A stretch of 64,000 nt of DNA from Roseiarcus sp963761435 (GTDB lineage Bacteria > Pseudomonadota > Alphaproteobacteria > Rhizobiales > Beijerinckiaceae): assembly GCA_963761435.1 (NCBI GenBank), contig CAVXHJ010000028.1, positions 92,191 through 156,190 of the forward strand, given 5' to 3'. Positions 1 to 8,796 of this stretch are shown here, piece after piece (position 1 is the stretch's first letter; each line of letters starts with the position of its first letter). A program made the translations under genes and the position numbers. Under the pieces are notes generated by a model. That model was not told the DNA's origin. It was given only the letters and a program-made list of their open reading frames with translations, and searched no databases.

Positions 1-922
1 CCCTCTTGAGACCCGCCTCGAGCGCCGGACCCTCGCTCGCGACGGTCGCCACCAACGCGCCCGTCGGGCGATCGACCCCGAAATTCTCGGCGAGATCCTT
101 GGTCAGGCTCTGCAGCGTCGCGCCGAGCCACGGCCGCCTGACGGTCGCGCCGCCCTCGCGCGCCGCGACGATGACGCTCTTGACCATGTTGACGGGAATG
201 GCGAAGCCGATTCCCATGCTCCCGCCCGAGCGCGAATAGATCGCTGAATTGATGCCCACGAGCTTCCCGTCGAGATCGACCAGCGCCCCGCCCGAATTGC
301 CGGGATTGATGGCGGCGTCGGTCTGAATGAAGAAGCCGAAGTCGCTGATCCCGACCTGCGTGCGCGCGAGCGCCGAAACGATGCCTTGAGTGACGGTCTG
401 GCCGACTCCGAACGGGTCGCCGATGGCGATGACGAAGTCGCCGACCTCGAGCCCGTCCGAATCGCCGAGTTCGAGCACCGGGAAATTCTCGTCGCCCGCG
501 AGCCGCAGCACCGCCAGATCCATGCGCGGATCGCGCAGCACGATTTTCGCCTCGAGCTCGCGCTTGTCGGGAAGCGCAACCTTCACCTCGGTCATGCCCT
601 CGATCACGTGATAGTTGGTGACCACGAGGCCCGAGCGGTCGACGATGACGCCGGAGCCGAGCGCCTTCTGCACCCGTTGATTGTCGCTTCCCTCGCCGCC
701 GAAGAAGCGGCGGAATATCGGATCGTCGAACAGCGGATTGCGCGGCATCGTCTCGACGCGGGACGCGTAGACGTTCACGACCGCCGGGGCGACCTTCTTC
801 ACCACCGGAGCGAACGAGAGCTTCACCTGCGCCGGGCTTTGCGGCGCGGCCCGCTGAACCGTCTCCGCGAAGGCGGAAGCGCCGAGGAGCGCGAAAACAA
901 GAGCAAACGCCAGGCGAATCAA
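1..922 (-). CDS. DegP/HtrA-family periplasmic serine protease (3' end outside window)
   Basis: Trypsin-like S1C protease that would cleave misfolded periplasmic proteins. 307 residues are visible. Residues 1-19 form a signal peptide. The protease domain carries a complete triad: His105 (TNYHV), Asp135 (MDLAVL) and Ser210 (NPGNSGGA). A PDZ domain begins near residue 263 and runs off the left edge. The start is a TTG at 922, chosen because GGAGG lies just upstream and the signal peptide follows at once. It is divergent from the DegP-like gene at 1086, with about 160 bases between. Seen: triad and signal peptide. Known: S1C family role. Inferred: periplasmic location. Confidence 0.9.
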   Translation of the reverse strand, partial: MIRLAFALVFALLGASAFAETVQRAAPQSPAQVKLSFAPVVKKVAPAVVNVYASRVETMPRNPLFDDPIFRRFFGGEGSDNQRVQKALGSGVIVDRSGLVVTNYHVIEGMTEVKVALPDKRELEAKIVLRDPRMDLAVLRLAGDENFPVLELGDSDGLEVGDFVIAIGDPFGVGQTVTQGIVSALARTQVGISDFGFFIQTDAAINPGNSGGALVDLDGKLVGINSAIYSRSGGSMGIGFAIPVNMVKSVIVAAREGGATVRRPWLGATLQSLTKDLAENFGVDRPTGALVATVASEGPALEAGLKR

Positions 923-1085
923 ACGGGACCTCCGGCCTTTTTCATGCGGCCGCTGATATAGGCGCCGCGGCGCCAAGTGCAAAGCGCCGAAGGGCGCGCG
1001 CACAAACCCGAGGAGGGCCTGGCCATCTGGCGAGGTAGGCAATGGCCGCAATGAGCGACATGTTAGCCCGCGAAGGAGCCCACCC

Positions 1086-1970
1086 ATGTCAGACAATTCC
1101 CCCTCCCCGTTGCGCGCCTTTTCGTCGGCGCTCGCCGGTCTCGTCCGGGCCGCGGCCCCGAGCCTCGTGTCCGTCCAATCCGAGCGGGCGCGATCGACCG
1201 GCTTTTCCTGGCGCCCGGGGTTTATCGTGGCGGCCGAGAACGCGCTTCCCGACGACGGCGAGGTTTCGATCCTCGCCCATGACGGGACCTCGAGCCAGGC
1301 CGCGATCGCCGGCCGCGATCCGTCAAGCGACGTCGCCCTCCTGCGCGTCGCGCGGACCGATCTGCCGAAAGCCCCGGCGGCCGCCGAAGCGCCGGCGGCT
1401 GGGGCGCTCGCGGTCGTCGCCGGAGCGCGCGAGGGCGCGCCGAGCGCGGCGCTCGGCGTCGTGTCGTTCGTGGGCCCGCAATGGCGCAGCCTGCGCGGCG
1501 GCGTCATCGACGCGCGCATCGAACTCGACGCGGCGCTTGCGCGTTCGAGCGAAGGCGGGCTCGCGCTCGACGCCGAGGGCCACGCCTTCGGGATGGCCGT
1601 CTTCGGGCCGCGGCGGCGCACGCTCGTCATTCCTCTCTCGACGGTCGACCGCGTCGCGGAGCTCCTGGCGGCGAAGGGCAGGATCGCGCGCGGATATCTC
1701 GGCCTCGGGCTCCAGCCGGTCAGGCTCGAGGGCGACGGAATCGGGGCGATGGCGGTGAGCGTCGACGCCAAGGGGCCGGGAGCGGCGGCGGACGTGCGGC
1801 AGGGCGACATCATCGTCGCGTGGAACGGCGAGCCGATCCGCGGCGTCCATCACCTCGCGCGCGGGCTCGGACCCGACAGCGTCGGGACCACCGTGAGGCT
1901 CGCGCTGCGCCGCGCGGGCGCGCCGGCCGAGGCGACGCTTACGATCGGCGAGCGCCCGGAGAGCCAATGA
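1086..1970 (+). CDS. DegP-like pseudoprotease with PDZ domain
   Basis: 294-residue protein with a trypsin-like fold region (about 15-195) and a C-terminal PDZ domain (about 203-290; GYLGLGLQPV and ADVRQGDIIVAWNGEPI). Aligned by eye with the neighbouring active protease, the catalytic His position holds Asn52 (context IVAAENAL), Asp82 is retained (SSDVALLRV), and the Ser position of NSGG is Glu156 (SSEGGLAL). No signal peptide is evident, so it may be cytoplasmic. It probably binds peptides or partners rather than cleaving them. Its stop overlaps the start of the LuxR-type gene by four bases (ATGA), implying translational coupling. The start ATG follows GGAG after AAGGAGCCCACCC. Confidence 0.8.
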   Translation: MSDNSPSPLRAFSSALAGLVRAAAPSLVSVQSERARSTGFSWRPGFIVAAENALPDDGEVSILAHDGTSSQAAIAGRDPSSDVALLRVARTDLPKAPAAAEAPAAGALAVVAGAREGAPSAALGVVSFVGPQWRSLRGGVIDARIELDAALARSSEGGLALDAEGHAFGMAVFGPRRRTLVIPLSTVDRVAELLAAKGRIARGYLGLGLQPVRLEGDGIGAMAVSVDAKGPGAAADVRQGDIIVAWNGEPIRGVHHLARGLGPDSVGTTVRLALRRAGAPAEATLTIGERPESQ

Positions 1971-2335
1971 CCGGCGAGCGGCCGGTCGTGGTCATCGCGA
2001 TCGAGGTCGGCGACCCTCGGTTGGCCGACCGCCTGGCGGCGCTGCTGGCCGGCGCGCCGGGCCTGAGGCTCGCCGCGCCTGGCGAGCCCGCCGATGCGGC
2101 CCTCGTCGTCCCCGGCGATCCGCCTCCCGGCGCCGGCGCCGGCTTGAGCCCGCGCGAGCTCGACGTGCTGGGGCTCATCGCCGAGGGAGCGTCCAACAAG
2201 GTCATCGCCCGCCGGCTCGCGATCTCGGTCCACACGGTCAAATTCCACATCGCCTCCCTGCTCGACAAGCTCGACGCGCAGGGGCGGGCGGAAGCGGTGG
2301 CCCAGGCCGCCCGGCTCGGCGCCATCAAGCTCTGA
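1967..2335 (+). CDS. LuxR-type HTH regulator with degenerate N-terminus
   Basis: 122-residue protein. Residues about 58-120 form a GerE/LuxR helix-turn-helix (LSPRELDVLGLIAEGASNK, then a recognition helix around SVHTVKFHI). The N-terminal 55 residues begin like a receiver domain (VVVIAIEVGD) but are far too short and lack the phospho-acceptor region. It is therefore a stand-alone DNA-binding output domain, or a decayed response regulator. It overlaps the upstream pseudoprotease by four bases, so the two are probably one transcription and translation unit. Its target genes are not evident. Seen: HTH and overlap. Inferred: a regulatory partnership with the pseudoprotease. Confidence 0.8.
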   Translation: MTGERPVVVIAIEVGDPRLADRLAALLAGAPGLRLAAPGEPADAALVVPGDPPPGAGAGLSPRELDVLGLIAEGASNKVIARRLAISVHTVKFHIASLLDKLDAQGRAEAVAQAARLGAIKL

Positions 2336-2886
2336 CCAGGAAGAACAGGCTAGATTTGCAATTATACGCCCGGCAAAATTGCCGGGAAGCCGACCCAAAC
2401 TTCCGGGAAGCCGGGCAAAGCCCGCCGGAAGCGGAGCAAAGGAAGCCGGAAGGAGATCAAAGGATTTCTCTTCCGCGAAATAAGTCATTTCAACAGGTTA
2501 CGGCTGACTTGGCCGGAAATTCCCGCCCCGCTCCAGCCATGCGCCTTTCAAGGACCGCGCCGACGGGCTCCTCCCCCTTGCGGGGGAGGAACGAGGACGG
2601 GGTTTCGACAATCTCCCGCAGCATCGTGCCACGGCTTCGGATTTTCCGCAAGGAATTGTCGCTAAATTGCGAGAGAAAAACTGACGGCCTGGTGTCAAAA
2701 TCAAACGCTTGATACCCGCTTGAATGGCGGGAGTGCGCAAGAAGCGGCCATCACCGGACGGCGTGGCGAATGGGCAAAATCGACCCTTTCTGCCCTTCCC
2801 GTTCAGCGCCCGGTACGGAAGGAATGCGCGCATGAGCAGACTGGGGCTGGCATTTGGGCTAATGTGGCTACCCCAAGAGGGGCGCG
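2336..2886. other. 551-base intergenic stretch with degenerate repeats and a hairpin
   Basis: No convincing gene. Positions 2372-2460 hold about four imperfect copies of a roughly 21-base unit rich in CCGGGAAGCC / GCCGGAAG. A short hairpin at 2570-2589 could act as a terminator or be a dispersed repeat. The only longer open frame on the + strand (2356-2712) has no ribosome site and no protein-like composition. Confidence 0.5.
2570..2589. repeat. CCTCCCCC hairpin
   Basis: Eight-base arms CCTCCCCC (2570-2577) and GGGGGAGG (2582-2589) separated by TTGC. Position and shape suit either a terminator or a dispersed intergenic palindrome. No T tract follows. Confidence 0.5.
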
Positions 2887-4848
2887 ATGAGCGAGGCACG
2901 CAAACTAGCCGCGATCTTTGTGTCCGACATCGTCGGCTATTCCAGGCTTGCAGGAGCCGACGAGGATCGGATTCTCGCGCGCCTGAGGGCGCTGCGCAGC
3001 GATCTGATCGATCCTACCATCGCGGTCCACCACGGGCGGATCGTCAAGCGCACCGGCGACGGCTCGATCATCGAGTTCCGCAGCGTGGTCGACGCCGTTC
3101 GTTGCGCAATCGAGGTGCAGAACGCGATGATCGAGCGCAACTCCGGCGTACCGGAGGATCGCCGGATTGCGTTCCGCATCGGCATTCATTTGGGCGACGT
3201 GGTCGAAGAAAGCGACGGCGACCTGATGGGCGATGGCGTAAACATCGCCGCAAGGTTGGAGGGCATCGCCGCGCCCGGCGCTATCTGCCTTTCCGAGGAC
3301 GCCTATCGGCAGGTGAGCGGAAGGCTCGATATGGCGGTCACCGATCTCGGGCCGACCCAACTCAAGAATATCGAACGGCCGATCCGAGCCTATTCACTAC
3401 AAGTCGGCGTCCCTGCGCAGGCGAAGCCGGTGAAACCGGCGGAACCCGTGACGCTCGCCGCGCCCCCGCCGCAGAAGAGGCGTTTCGGGCTCGCGCCGCT
3501 CGCCGCCCTGCTCGCGGCGCTGCTCATCGTGGTCGCTGGCGGCGCGTGGTGGCTCCTCAATGCGAACCGGCCCGCAAGCATCGCCACGAAGGCGCCCGCC
3601 GAGGCGGCGCGGCTTTCCATCGTCGTGCTGCCGTTCGCCAATCTCTCGGGCGATCCGGGGCAGGACTACCTCGTCGACGCCCTGACCGACGAATTGACCA
3701 CGGCTCTCGCGCGCATCCGCGACAGCTTCGTCATCGCGCGCAACACGGCCATGACCTTCAAGGGCAAGCCGAGTCGACGCCAAGGCGATCGGCAAGGATC
3801 TCGGCGTGCGCTACGTTCTCGAAGGCTCGGTGCAGCAGAGCGGCAATCGGATGAGGGTCAACGCCCAGCTCATCGACGCCGGCAGCGGCGCTCACCTCTG
3901 GGCCGAGCAATTCGACACACCCCGCGCCGATCTGTTGCAGACGCAGGACGCGATCGTCACACATCTGGCGAACGCAATCGAACTTCGAACTCATCCAGGC
4001 CGAGGGCGCGCGCGTCAAGCGGACGCCTGCGGCCAATCGCGACGCCGAGGACTTGGCTCTCCAATGTAATGCGGGCAGCGTAGAAGGCCGGAGGGATCGG
4101 CAAGGAGGCGGATGCGGCATACGCGCTCTGCGAACAGGCGCTCGCCATCGATCCCAACAATGTGCGCGCCTTGCAGGCATTGGGGGTCAAGTTCTACATA
4201 CCGGCGGCGGTTGGCGCTTCCAGTCGACCGTAAAGGCGACCTCGAACGGGCCGATGAATTGGAGTCAAAGGCGCTCGCCCTCGACCCAGATGTGGATTTG
4301 GCCCACACGCCGTGAAGGGCTGGCATCCTTCAGGCTCCAGGCACGCAACCAGGAAGCCGTCGCGGAACACGAGCGCGCGCTCGCCCTCGAACCCGTCCAA
4401 CGAGGACGCCGCCGCCAGCGTGGGCATGGACTCCACCAATGCCTCGGGCGAATTCGACAAAAGCATTGAGTATTTCGACAAGCGATTGTGGGGAGTCCCG
4501 CACGATCGGGCGTTCGCCTATTGGTATGGCGCCAAGGCGTAGGCCAATTTCGGGCTGAAGCAATTATGACCAGGCGATTGACCTGGCTCGCAAGGCGATC
4601 ACGATCAAACCGAACTACAACCAGTTTTCGCATATGTTCCTCGTGGCGGCGCTCGCCTTGGCCGGTCATGAGGCGGAAGCGCGCGAGGCGCTGCAGCGCT
4701 ACCTCGCGCTGCCCTCCAGCGGGCCGCTCAAGACAATCGCGGCATGGAAGGCGTACTGGTCGAGCCCAGGGCTGGGATCCACCCCGCGTCGAGATGACCG
4801 AGCGGACGTATGGACGGTCTGCGCAAAGCCGGAATGCCGGAGGAGTGA
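2887..4848 (+). pseudogene. Decayed class III adenylate/guanylate cyclase with TM, TolB-like and TPR regions
   Basis: The first reading frame encodes a complete cyclase domain (residues about 1-175: FVSDIVGYSRL, RTGDGSIIEF, LMGDGVNIAARLEG, so metal-binding Asp and transition-state Asn/Arg are present), a proline-rich linker, a TM segment (about 205-225) and a TolB-like start (LSIVVLPFANLSGDPGQDY). At about 3771 the frame shifts (VDAKAIGKDLGVRYVLEGSV continues in another frame), again near 3980, and several more times through a TPR region ending near DGLRKAGMPEE and a stop at 4846-4848. Such proteins are normally about 600 residues, which fits 2887-4848. Multiple lesions make this a true pseudogene rather than one sequencing error. 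The cyclase domain is closely similar to the intact gene at 8919. Confidence 0.85.
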
Positions 4849-4944
4849 GGGATCGCGATTCGGGCGAAGGCCGCCTCGACGCGGTCCTTCCCGAGAGGAC
4901 ACCTGTAGGCGCTCTCTCCGCCCAATTGCGACATTCACAGCGCA

Positions 4945-4969
4945 ATCCGCAATGTCCGCTTCACGTCGA
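4945..4969. repeat. 25-bp repeat, copy 1
   Basis: Identical over 25 bases to 7615-7639, in the same orientation (begins ATCCGCAATGTCC, ends TTCACGTCGA). The two copies bracket the IS remnant and the MACPF gene. On the minus strand it contains the core GACATTGCGG, which is also iterated at 63402-63456. Confidence 0.85.
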
Positions 4970-5031
4970 TTTCGTTGAAGAACCCTGTGTTCAGGGCCGC
5001 CGCGATCGGCGCGAGCTATTGTCGGTAGCAG

Positions 5032-5409
5032 ACGATATGTCCGGTTTAGGTAGCGCACGATCTGTCCGGTAGTCCGGCCCTTTTTGGAGGGGTTGGGATG
5101 CGCCGGACGGAAGCCCTTCAGGGGGTGCGCATGGCGGTGTTTTTGAACACTCTGAACCGCTGGGAATCGGCGGAACTGAACCAGGAAGAGGCGGCGGAGC
5201 TTTTGGGGGTGAGCGAACGGACGTTCCGGCGCCGGACGCGGCGCTACGAGGAGGAGGGCGAGGCCGGGCTATTGGACCGCAGGCTCGGCAAGGCGTCGGG
5301 CAGGCGGGTCCCGGTTGACCGGGCCGAGGAGGTGGAGCGGCTCTATCGCGAGCGCTACCGGCCGGCAGGCAGGGCGGAGGGAACCGAACCGCTGCTTTGC
5401 GCAGTCTAG
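5032..5409 (+). mobile_element. Remnant of an ISNCY-family insertion sequence
   Basis: The left part of an insertion sequence: two imperfect direct repeats, ACGATATGTCCGGT (5032-5045) and ACGATCTGTCCGGT (5057-5070), just ahead of the transposase start, then a truncated transposase. No right end was recognised. The family call rests on the transposase N-terminus. Confidence 0.5.
5098..5409 (+). pseudogene. ISNCY-type transposase, N-terminal fragment
   Basis: About 85 of the first 103 residues match the start of ISNCY-like transposases: MRRTEALQGVRM, an HTH (NQEEAAELLGVSERTFRRR), then LLDRRLGKASGRRVPVD and a tyrosine/arginine-rich segment (LYRERY). After residue about 88 the similarity stops and a short unrelated tail (GRAEGTEPLLCAV) runs to the stop. 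The catalytic integrase core is missing, so it cannot transpose on its own. It ends a few bases before the hairpin that follows the MACPF gene. Confidence 0.75.
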
Positions 5410-5419
5410 GCAGGGAATC

Positions 5420-5441
5420 GGCGTCCAAAAAGTTGGACGCC
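5420..5441 (-). terminator. Rho-independent-like hairpin after the MACPF gene
   Basis: Perfect nine-base stem GGCGTCCAA / TTGGACGCC with the four-base loop AAAG, directly after the stop codon of the minus-strand MACPF gene and just after the transposase remnant. Flanking A/T bases are few, but placement suggests transcription termination. Confidence 0.6.
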
Positions 5442-5442
5442 G

Positions 5443-7455
5443 TTATCGGGGACCATCATCCGGGTTGTAGATGTAATAGTACTTCCCCGTTGGAAACAGA
5501 TTCGGCTCCATCGCCAGTAAGTATTCGCGTGACTTGGCGCTGTCGGCGAGCCCGAGATGGCTGAGCCCGAGGCTGTTGATGTAATAACCGTAGGTCCCGA
5601 ACAAGCTTCTCACCCGCGGCGCTTCTATCCTTTCGACCCTATCTGTCTTGGGACTCCCCGCGTAATTGCTATTCGGATAGAAATCGGTAGACGGATATCT
5701 CTGCCGGTTGGTCACGAACGCGACCCGCCTCATTTCGCCCTTCGCATCAATGCCAGCCTCGATGGCGGTAAGCTCCTCGTCTTCCGCGAATATGATTTCC
5801 TCAGTGTGCTCCCCCTTCCAGTAGCCAATCCTGTTGCCCCAGCGGCTGCTCCACACGCCGCGCAGAGTTTTGGGTGTTTCGGGACCCGGGAATGGGTGGA
5901 ATAGCCGTTTCTCGCCGGCGCCCGGGTACTCGAAACGCACCTCGAGCCCATCCAAGTTCTTTCCGTGGTTGAGCCTGATTTCAATTATTCTTTCGCGCTT
6001 GTGGAATTGAGGCATCGCAAATTCAGCATCGTGATTCTTGCCAAGGAAGCCGCTTTTCACGTAGCCGAGCTGGCTCAGAAAATAGTCCTCAAGAAGAAAC
6101 ACGCACTTCTTTTTCAACTCGGGTGGCAGGAAATCTATGATCGGCACTAGAGAACCGTCATAGAAGCCGACAATTCGCCACTCGCGGAAACGGCCGAGGG
6201 TGGCCATCCATTTTTGACCCTCACCCGCCTTGGACGAGACGAGATTCTCATCGCCGCCTTTTACCTCAACCAGCAGGTTCTTGAACTGTTCTCTGAGGCT
6301 CGAGGTTTCCTTCGTCCCGGTTACGGCCGCACCCCCTCCGTCGGTCTCGACGGGCACGCCCTCGACCGAGAATTTGGCATTCGCGGCAACCTTGAACACC
6401 CTCTTTGTCATGTCGAATTTCGATTTGTCGTTGAGTTCTGTTTCCGTATGCAAGGTCATGCGCCCGCCCAGCATCATGGTGAGGGGAACGAAATGGCCCC
6501 AGTCCCTCAGCAGCGCCAGCAACTTGTCGGTCGGCTTAGCTGCCTCGCAAGCGGCTTTTACCTTTCCGACAAATCTGGGGTCGAGCGAAATATCATCCTC
6601 GTTCAAGACGACTTTCGCTTTTGGGATCAATTGGCTTGCCTGCAGGTGGATCTTGACGTTCCGGCTGTACGTCGCAGTCGCGGCGGTATCGCTGTATGAC
6701 GCGCCGACCTTGAAGAGCCCCGGGATGCCAACTTCGAGGCTGCCCGACCCGGCGCTCTGTCGTTGGAGGTTGGATTCAAACTCCTTGTACGAATAGCTGT
6801 CATTGTCGACGCGATTCTCGTCCGGGACGAGCAACTCGACCTCGCTGAAGCGCACGGCGCGATACGGGGCTGGCTTCAGGTCCTTTCCCACCACGAAGGC
6901 CGCCATCTCTCCCAGGTGTCTGTTGTCCGGGTTGGTCTGGGTGCTGAGGTGGATGTTGTTGCCCGCCAGAAGCCGTATTTCGTCGCCTTGGCTCATCTCG
7001 TGCAGCATGTCGCGGTGTTTCGACGCGTTCCCGGCGGCGCGGCCCTCGAGTATTTTGGTATGGTTCTTAGCCGGCTCGAACGCGGGGAATTCCACCGGTT
7101 TGAGCTTCGGCGCGTAACGCTTTTTATCGAGCAAAACCTCCGCCGCTGGCGCGGGCTCCTCTTTGGGGTCGTCCGGCTCCACGGGCTCTTTGGGGTCGTC
7201 CGGCTCCACGGGCTCTTTGGGGTCGTCCGGCTCTGGCGCGGCGCTCTCTTTGGGGTCCTTCGCCTTTGGCGCGGGCTTCTCTTTGGGGTCCTTGGCCTTT
7301 GGCGGGGGCTCCTCTTTGGGGTCCTTCGCCTTTGGCGCGGGCTCCTCTTTGGGGTCCTTGGCCTTTGGCGCGGGCTTCTCTTTGGGGTCCTTCGCCTTTG
7401 GCGGGGGTTTCTCGCTGCCCGATGGGGCGGGTTTATCTTTGTTCGGCGTTGCCAT
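5443..7455 (-). CDS. MACPF-domain protein with Lys/Pro repeat N-terminus and jacalin-like C-terminus
   Basis: 670 residues. Residues 1-105 are low-complexity: about five 11-residue repeats of the type PxPKAKDPKEx, then EPDDPKEPV repeated. Residues about 125-465 resemble a membrane attack complex/perforin domain: DWGHF at 318-322 followed by LGGR at 329-332 is the MACPF signature in the WGHF..LGG form, and SLVPIIDFLPPELKKK (435-450) suits its closing region. Residues about 488-590 (IIEIRLNHGKNLDGLEV; TEEIIFAEDEELTAIEAG; VAFVTNRQRYP) look like a jacalin-type beta-prism lectin domain. No signal peptide or TM helix, so export would need another route or lysis. AGAGGA lies eight bases before the start ATG. 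MACPF proteins form pores; function as toxin or effector here is inference. It lies between two 25-bp repeats beside an IS remnant, suggesting transfer. Confidence 0.75.
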   Translation of the reverse strand: MATPNKDKPAPSGSEKPPPKAKDPKEKPAPKAKDPKEEPAPKAKDPKEEPPPKAKDPKEKPAPKAKDPKESAAPEPDDPKEPVEPDDPKEPVEPDDPKEEPAPAAEVLLDKKRYAPKLKPVEFPAFEPAKNHTKILEGRAAGNASKHRDMLHEMSQGDEIRLLAGNNIHLSTQTNPDNRHLGEMAAFVVGKDLKPAPYRAVRFSEVELLVPDENRVDNDSYSYKEFESNLQRQSAGSGSLEVGIPGLFKVGASYSDTAATATYSRNVKIHLQASQLIPKAKVVLNEDDISLDPRFVGKVKAACEAAKPTDKLLALLRDWGHFVPLTMMLGGRMTLHTETELNDKSKFDMTKRVFKVAANAKFSVEGVPVETDGGGAAVTGTKETSSLREQFKNLLVEVKGGDENLVSSKAGEGQKWMATLGRFREWRIVGFYDGSLVPIIDFLPPELKKKCVFLLEDYFLSQLGYVKSGFLGKNHDAEFAMPQFHKRERIIEIRLNHGKNLDGLEVRFEYPGAGEKRLFHPFPGPETPKTLRGVWSSRWGNRIGYWKGEHTEEIIFAEDEELTAIEAGIDAKGEMRRVAFVTNRQRYPSTDFYPNSNYAGSPKTDRVERIEAPRVRSLFGTYGYYINSLGLSHLGLADSAKSREYLLAMEPNLFPTGKYYYIYNPDDGPR
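7159..7413. repeat. Coding minisatellite: 33-bp and 27-bp tandem repeats
   Basis: Within the MACPF gene, roughly five 33-base units (about 7242-7413) encode PxPKAKDPKEx and three near-perfect 27-base units (about 7159-7232) encode EPDDPKEPV. Copy number is likely variable among strains. Confidence 0.85.
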
Positions 7456-7614
7456 GATGGATATTCCTCTGGAGGAGGTGACAGTCGCCCAATCAAATGA
7501 CGTCCGTTATGTTGATTTCGCGCTGAAATCAAAAGCGCTTTATTAGATCATCATCCCTCACGATCGGCAATTACGAACAGCGACCTCCCCCGGCGACGTC
7601 TCCCAACGGCCTCG

Positions 7615-7639
7615 ATCCGCAATGTCCGCTTCACGTCGA
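7615..7639. repeat. 25-bp repeat, copy 2
   Basis: Exact copy of 4945-4969 in direct orientation, in the gap between the MACPF gene and the frameshifted thioesterase gene. The gap 7456-7704 holds no gene. Confidence 0.85.
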
Positions 7640-7704
7640 CTCCGGTCCGTCGATGTGGGAACCATGCGTCAGATCTTGACCACCCAGATCGCCGCCGGCC
7701 CTCT

Positions 7705-8207
7705 TTATGAAGCTTTGGCCGGAGCGTCGGGCCCCGGCAGGACCATGAGCGTCGACGTCCCATGCGCCAGCAGGCGACCCGCGGCGTCGACGATCCGCGC
7801 CTCGCACGAGACGATGCGGCGGCCCCGCCCGAGCACCCGGCCTTCGGCGCGCACCCGGCCCGTCTCCGGGGTGATCGGGCGGGAGAAATTCACCTTGGTT
7901 TCGATCGTGGTGTAGCTGACCCCGGCAGGCAGAACCGTCTGGCAAGCGCAGCCGGTGGCGCTGTCGATGAGGGTCAGGGCCCAGCCGCCGTGGACGACCC
8001 CAGCGGATTCAAAAGATGCTGCCCCGGGTCGCCCTCGAACACAGCGAAGCCCTCCCCGACCTCGGCGAGCAGGAACGAGAGCGTCTTCGCGATCGGCGGC
8101 GCGGGCAGCCGGCCGTCGATGATCGCCTCGAGGAACGCGCGGCCCGACATCAGCCTCGCCTCGGCTGGATCGGCGACGTCGTAAACCCGCGGCGCGGTCG
8201 TCAGCAT
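7705..8207 (-). pseudogene. PaaI-type hotdog thioesterase, one frameshift
   Basis: Acyl-CoA thioesterase-like protein in two frames. The first runs from ATG at 8207 (MLTTAPRVYDVADP) to NPLG; the second continues with WALTLIDSATGCA and NFSRPITPETGRVRAEGRV and ends at 7705. The join sits at a run of four C on the + strand (7998-8001). One extra base would restore NPLGVVHGGWALTL, the hotdog family's conserved HGG region. The gene is otherwise complete at about 168 residues. It is divergent from a MarR regulator that probably controls it. GGAG precedes the start. Either a single-base sequencing error or a recent pseudogene. Confidence 0.8.
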
Positions 8208-8223
8208 CGCTTTTCTCCTATGC

Positions 8224-8721
8224 ATGCAGATACAAATAATGCATATGCATACATCGATGCCGAAGCCGACGCAACGCTCGCCCAAGAGCCTCACCGCCGA
8301 CGCCCGGGCGGCGGTCGAGGCTTGCGCCGGATGGAACGCCCGGCTCGCCGCCCGCCGGATCACCAGCTTCCTCAACCGGCGGATGCAGGGCTCGGACCTG
8401 AGCCTCGCCCAGTTCGGGCTCATGGCCCAGATCGCGTCCGCGCATGACGATACGCTGGGGGCCCTCGCCCAGCGCACCGGGCTCGACCAGTCGACGCTGT
8501 CGCGCAACCTGCAGGTGCTCGAAACTTCAGGCCTGATCGAGGTCGCCGCCGGCGACAAGGACGGGCGCCGCCGGGCGGTGTGGCTGACCGAAAAGGGCGC
8601 GCTTGCCCTCGAAGCGAGCCTCGCCGACTGGCGCCGCGCGCATCGCGAACTCGCCGAGCGCCTCGACCCCGAAGCCGCCCGGCGCCTCGCGGTGGCGGCC
8701 GAGGCGCTCGATGAGGGGTAA
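8224..8721 (+). CDS. MarR-family transcriptional regulator
   Basis: Up to 165 residues with a winged-helix MarR domain: LAQFGLMAQIASA, HTH LGALAQRTGLDQSTLSRNLQ, and wing region VAAGDKDGRRRAVWLTEKG. Such proteins repress adjacent genes until a ligand binds. It is divergent from the thioesterase with fewer than 20 bases between starts. ATG codons at 8224, 8239, 8245 and 8257 are all possible and none has a clear ribosome site. The palindrome at 8239-8250 would lie inside the gene if the first start were used, so 8257 is plausible. Seen: HTH and wing. Inferred: autoregulation and thioesterase control. Confidence 0.85.
   Translation: MQIQIMHMHTSMPKPTQRSPKSLTADARAAVEACAGWNARLAARRITSFLNRRMQGSDLSLAQFGLMAQIASAHDDTLGALAQRTGLDQSTLSRNLQVLETSGLIEVAAGDKDGRRRAVWLTEKGALALEASLADWRRAHRELAERLDPEAARRLAVAAEALDEG
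8239..8250. promoter_or_regulatory. Palindromic candidate MarR operator
   Basis: Perfect 12-base palindrome ATGCATATGCAT, with a related TATGCATGCA at 8219-8228. It sits between the divergent thioesterase and MarR genes, where a MarR dimer would bind. Not proven. Confidence 0.5.
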
Positions 8722-8776
8722 TAAGCAACACTTGGAGCGCCGCGCGTTCGGTTAGAGCCGGCTTCAACCGCCTGTC

Positions 8777-8796
8777 ATTCCCGCAAAAGCGGGATT
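8777..8796. repeat. ATTCCCGC-N4-GCGGGATT hairpin repeat
   Basis: Eight-base arms around AAAA, preceded by GTC. A second copy of the same hairpin family lies at 43613-43632 in opposite orientation. Dispersed intergenic palindrome; may also terminate MarR transcription. Confidence 0.6.

Noticed and set aside
2356..2712. 118-residue open frame in the intergenic region
   Set aside because: No ribosome site, no family similarity and repeat-derived sequence.
7159..7413. CRISPR-like repeats
   Set aside because: The repeats are in-frame coding units with no unique spacers.
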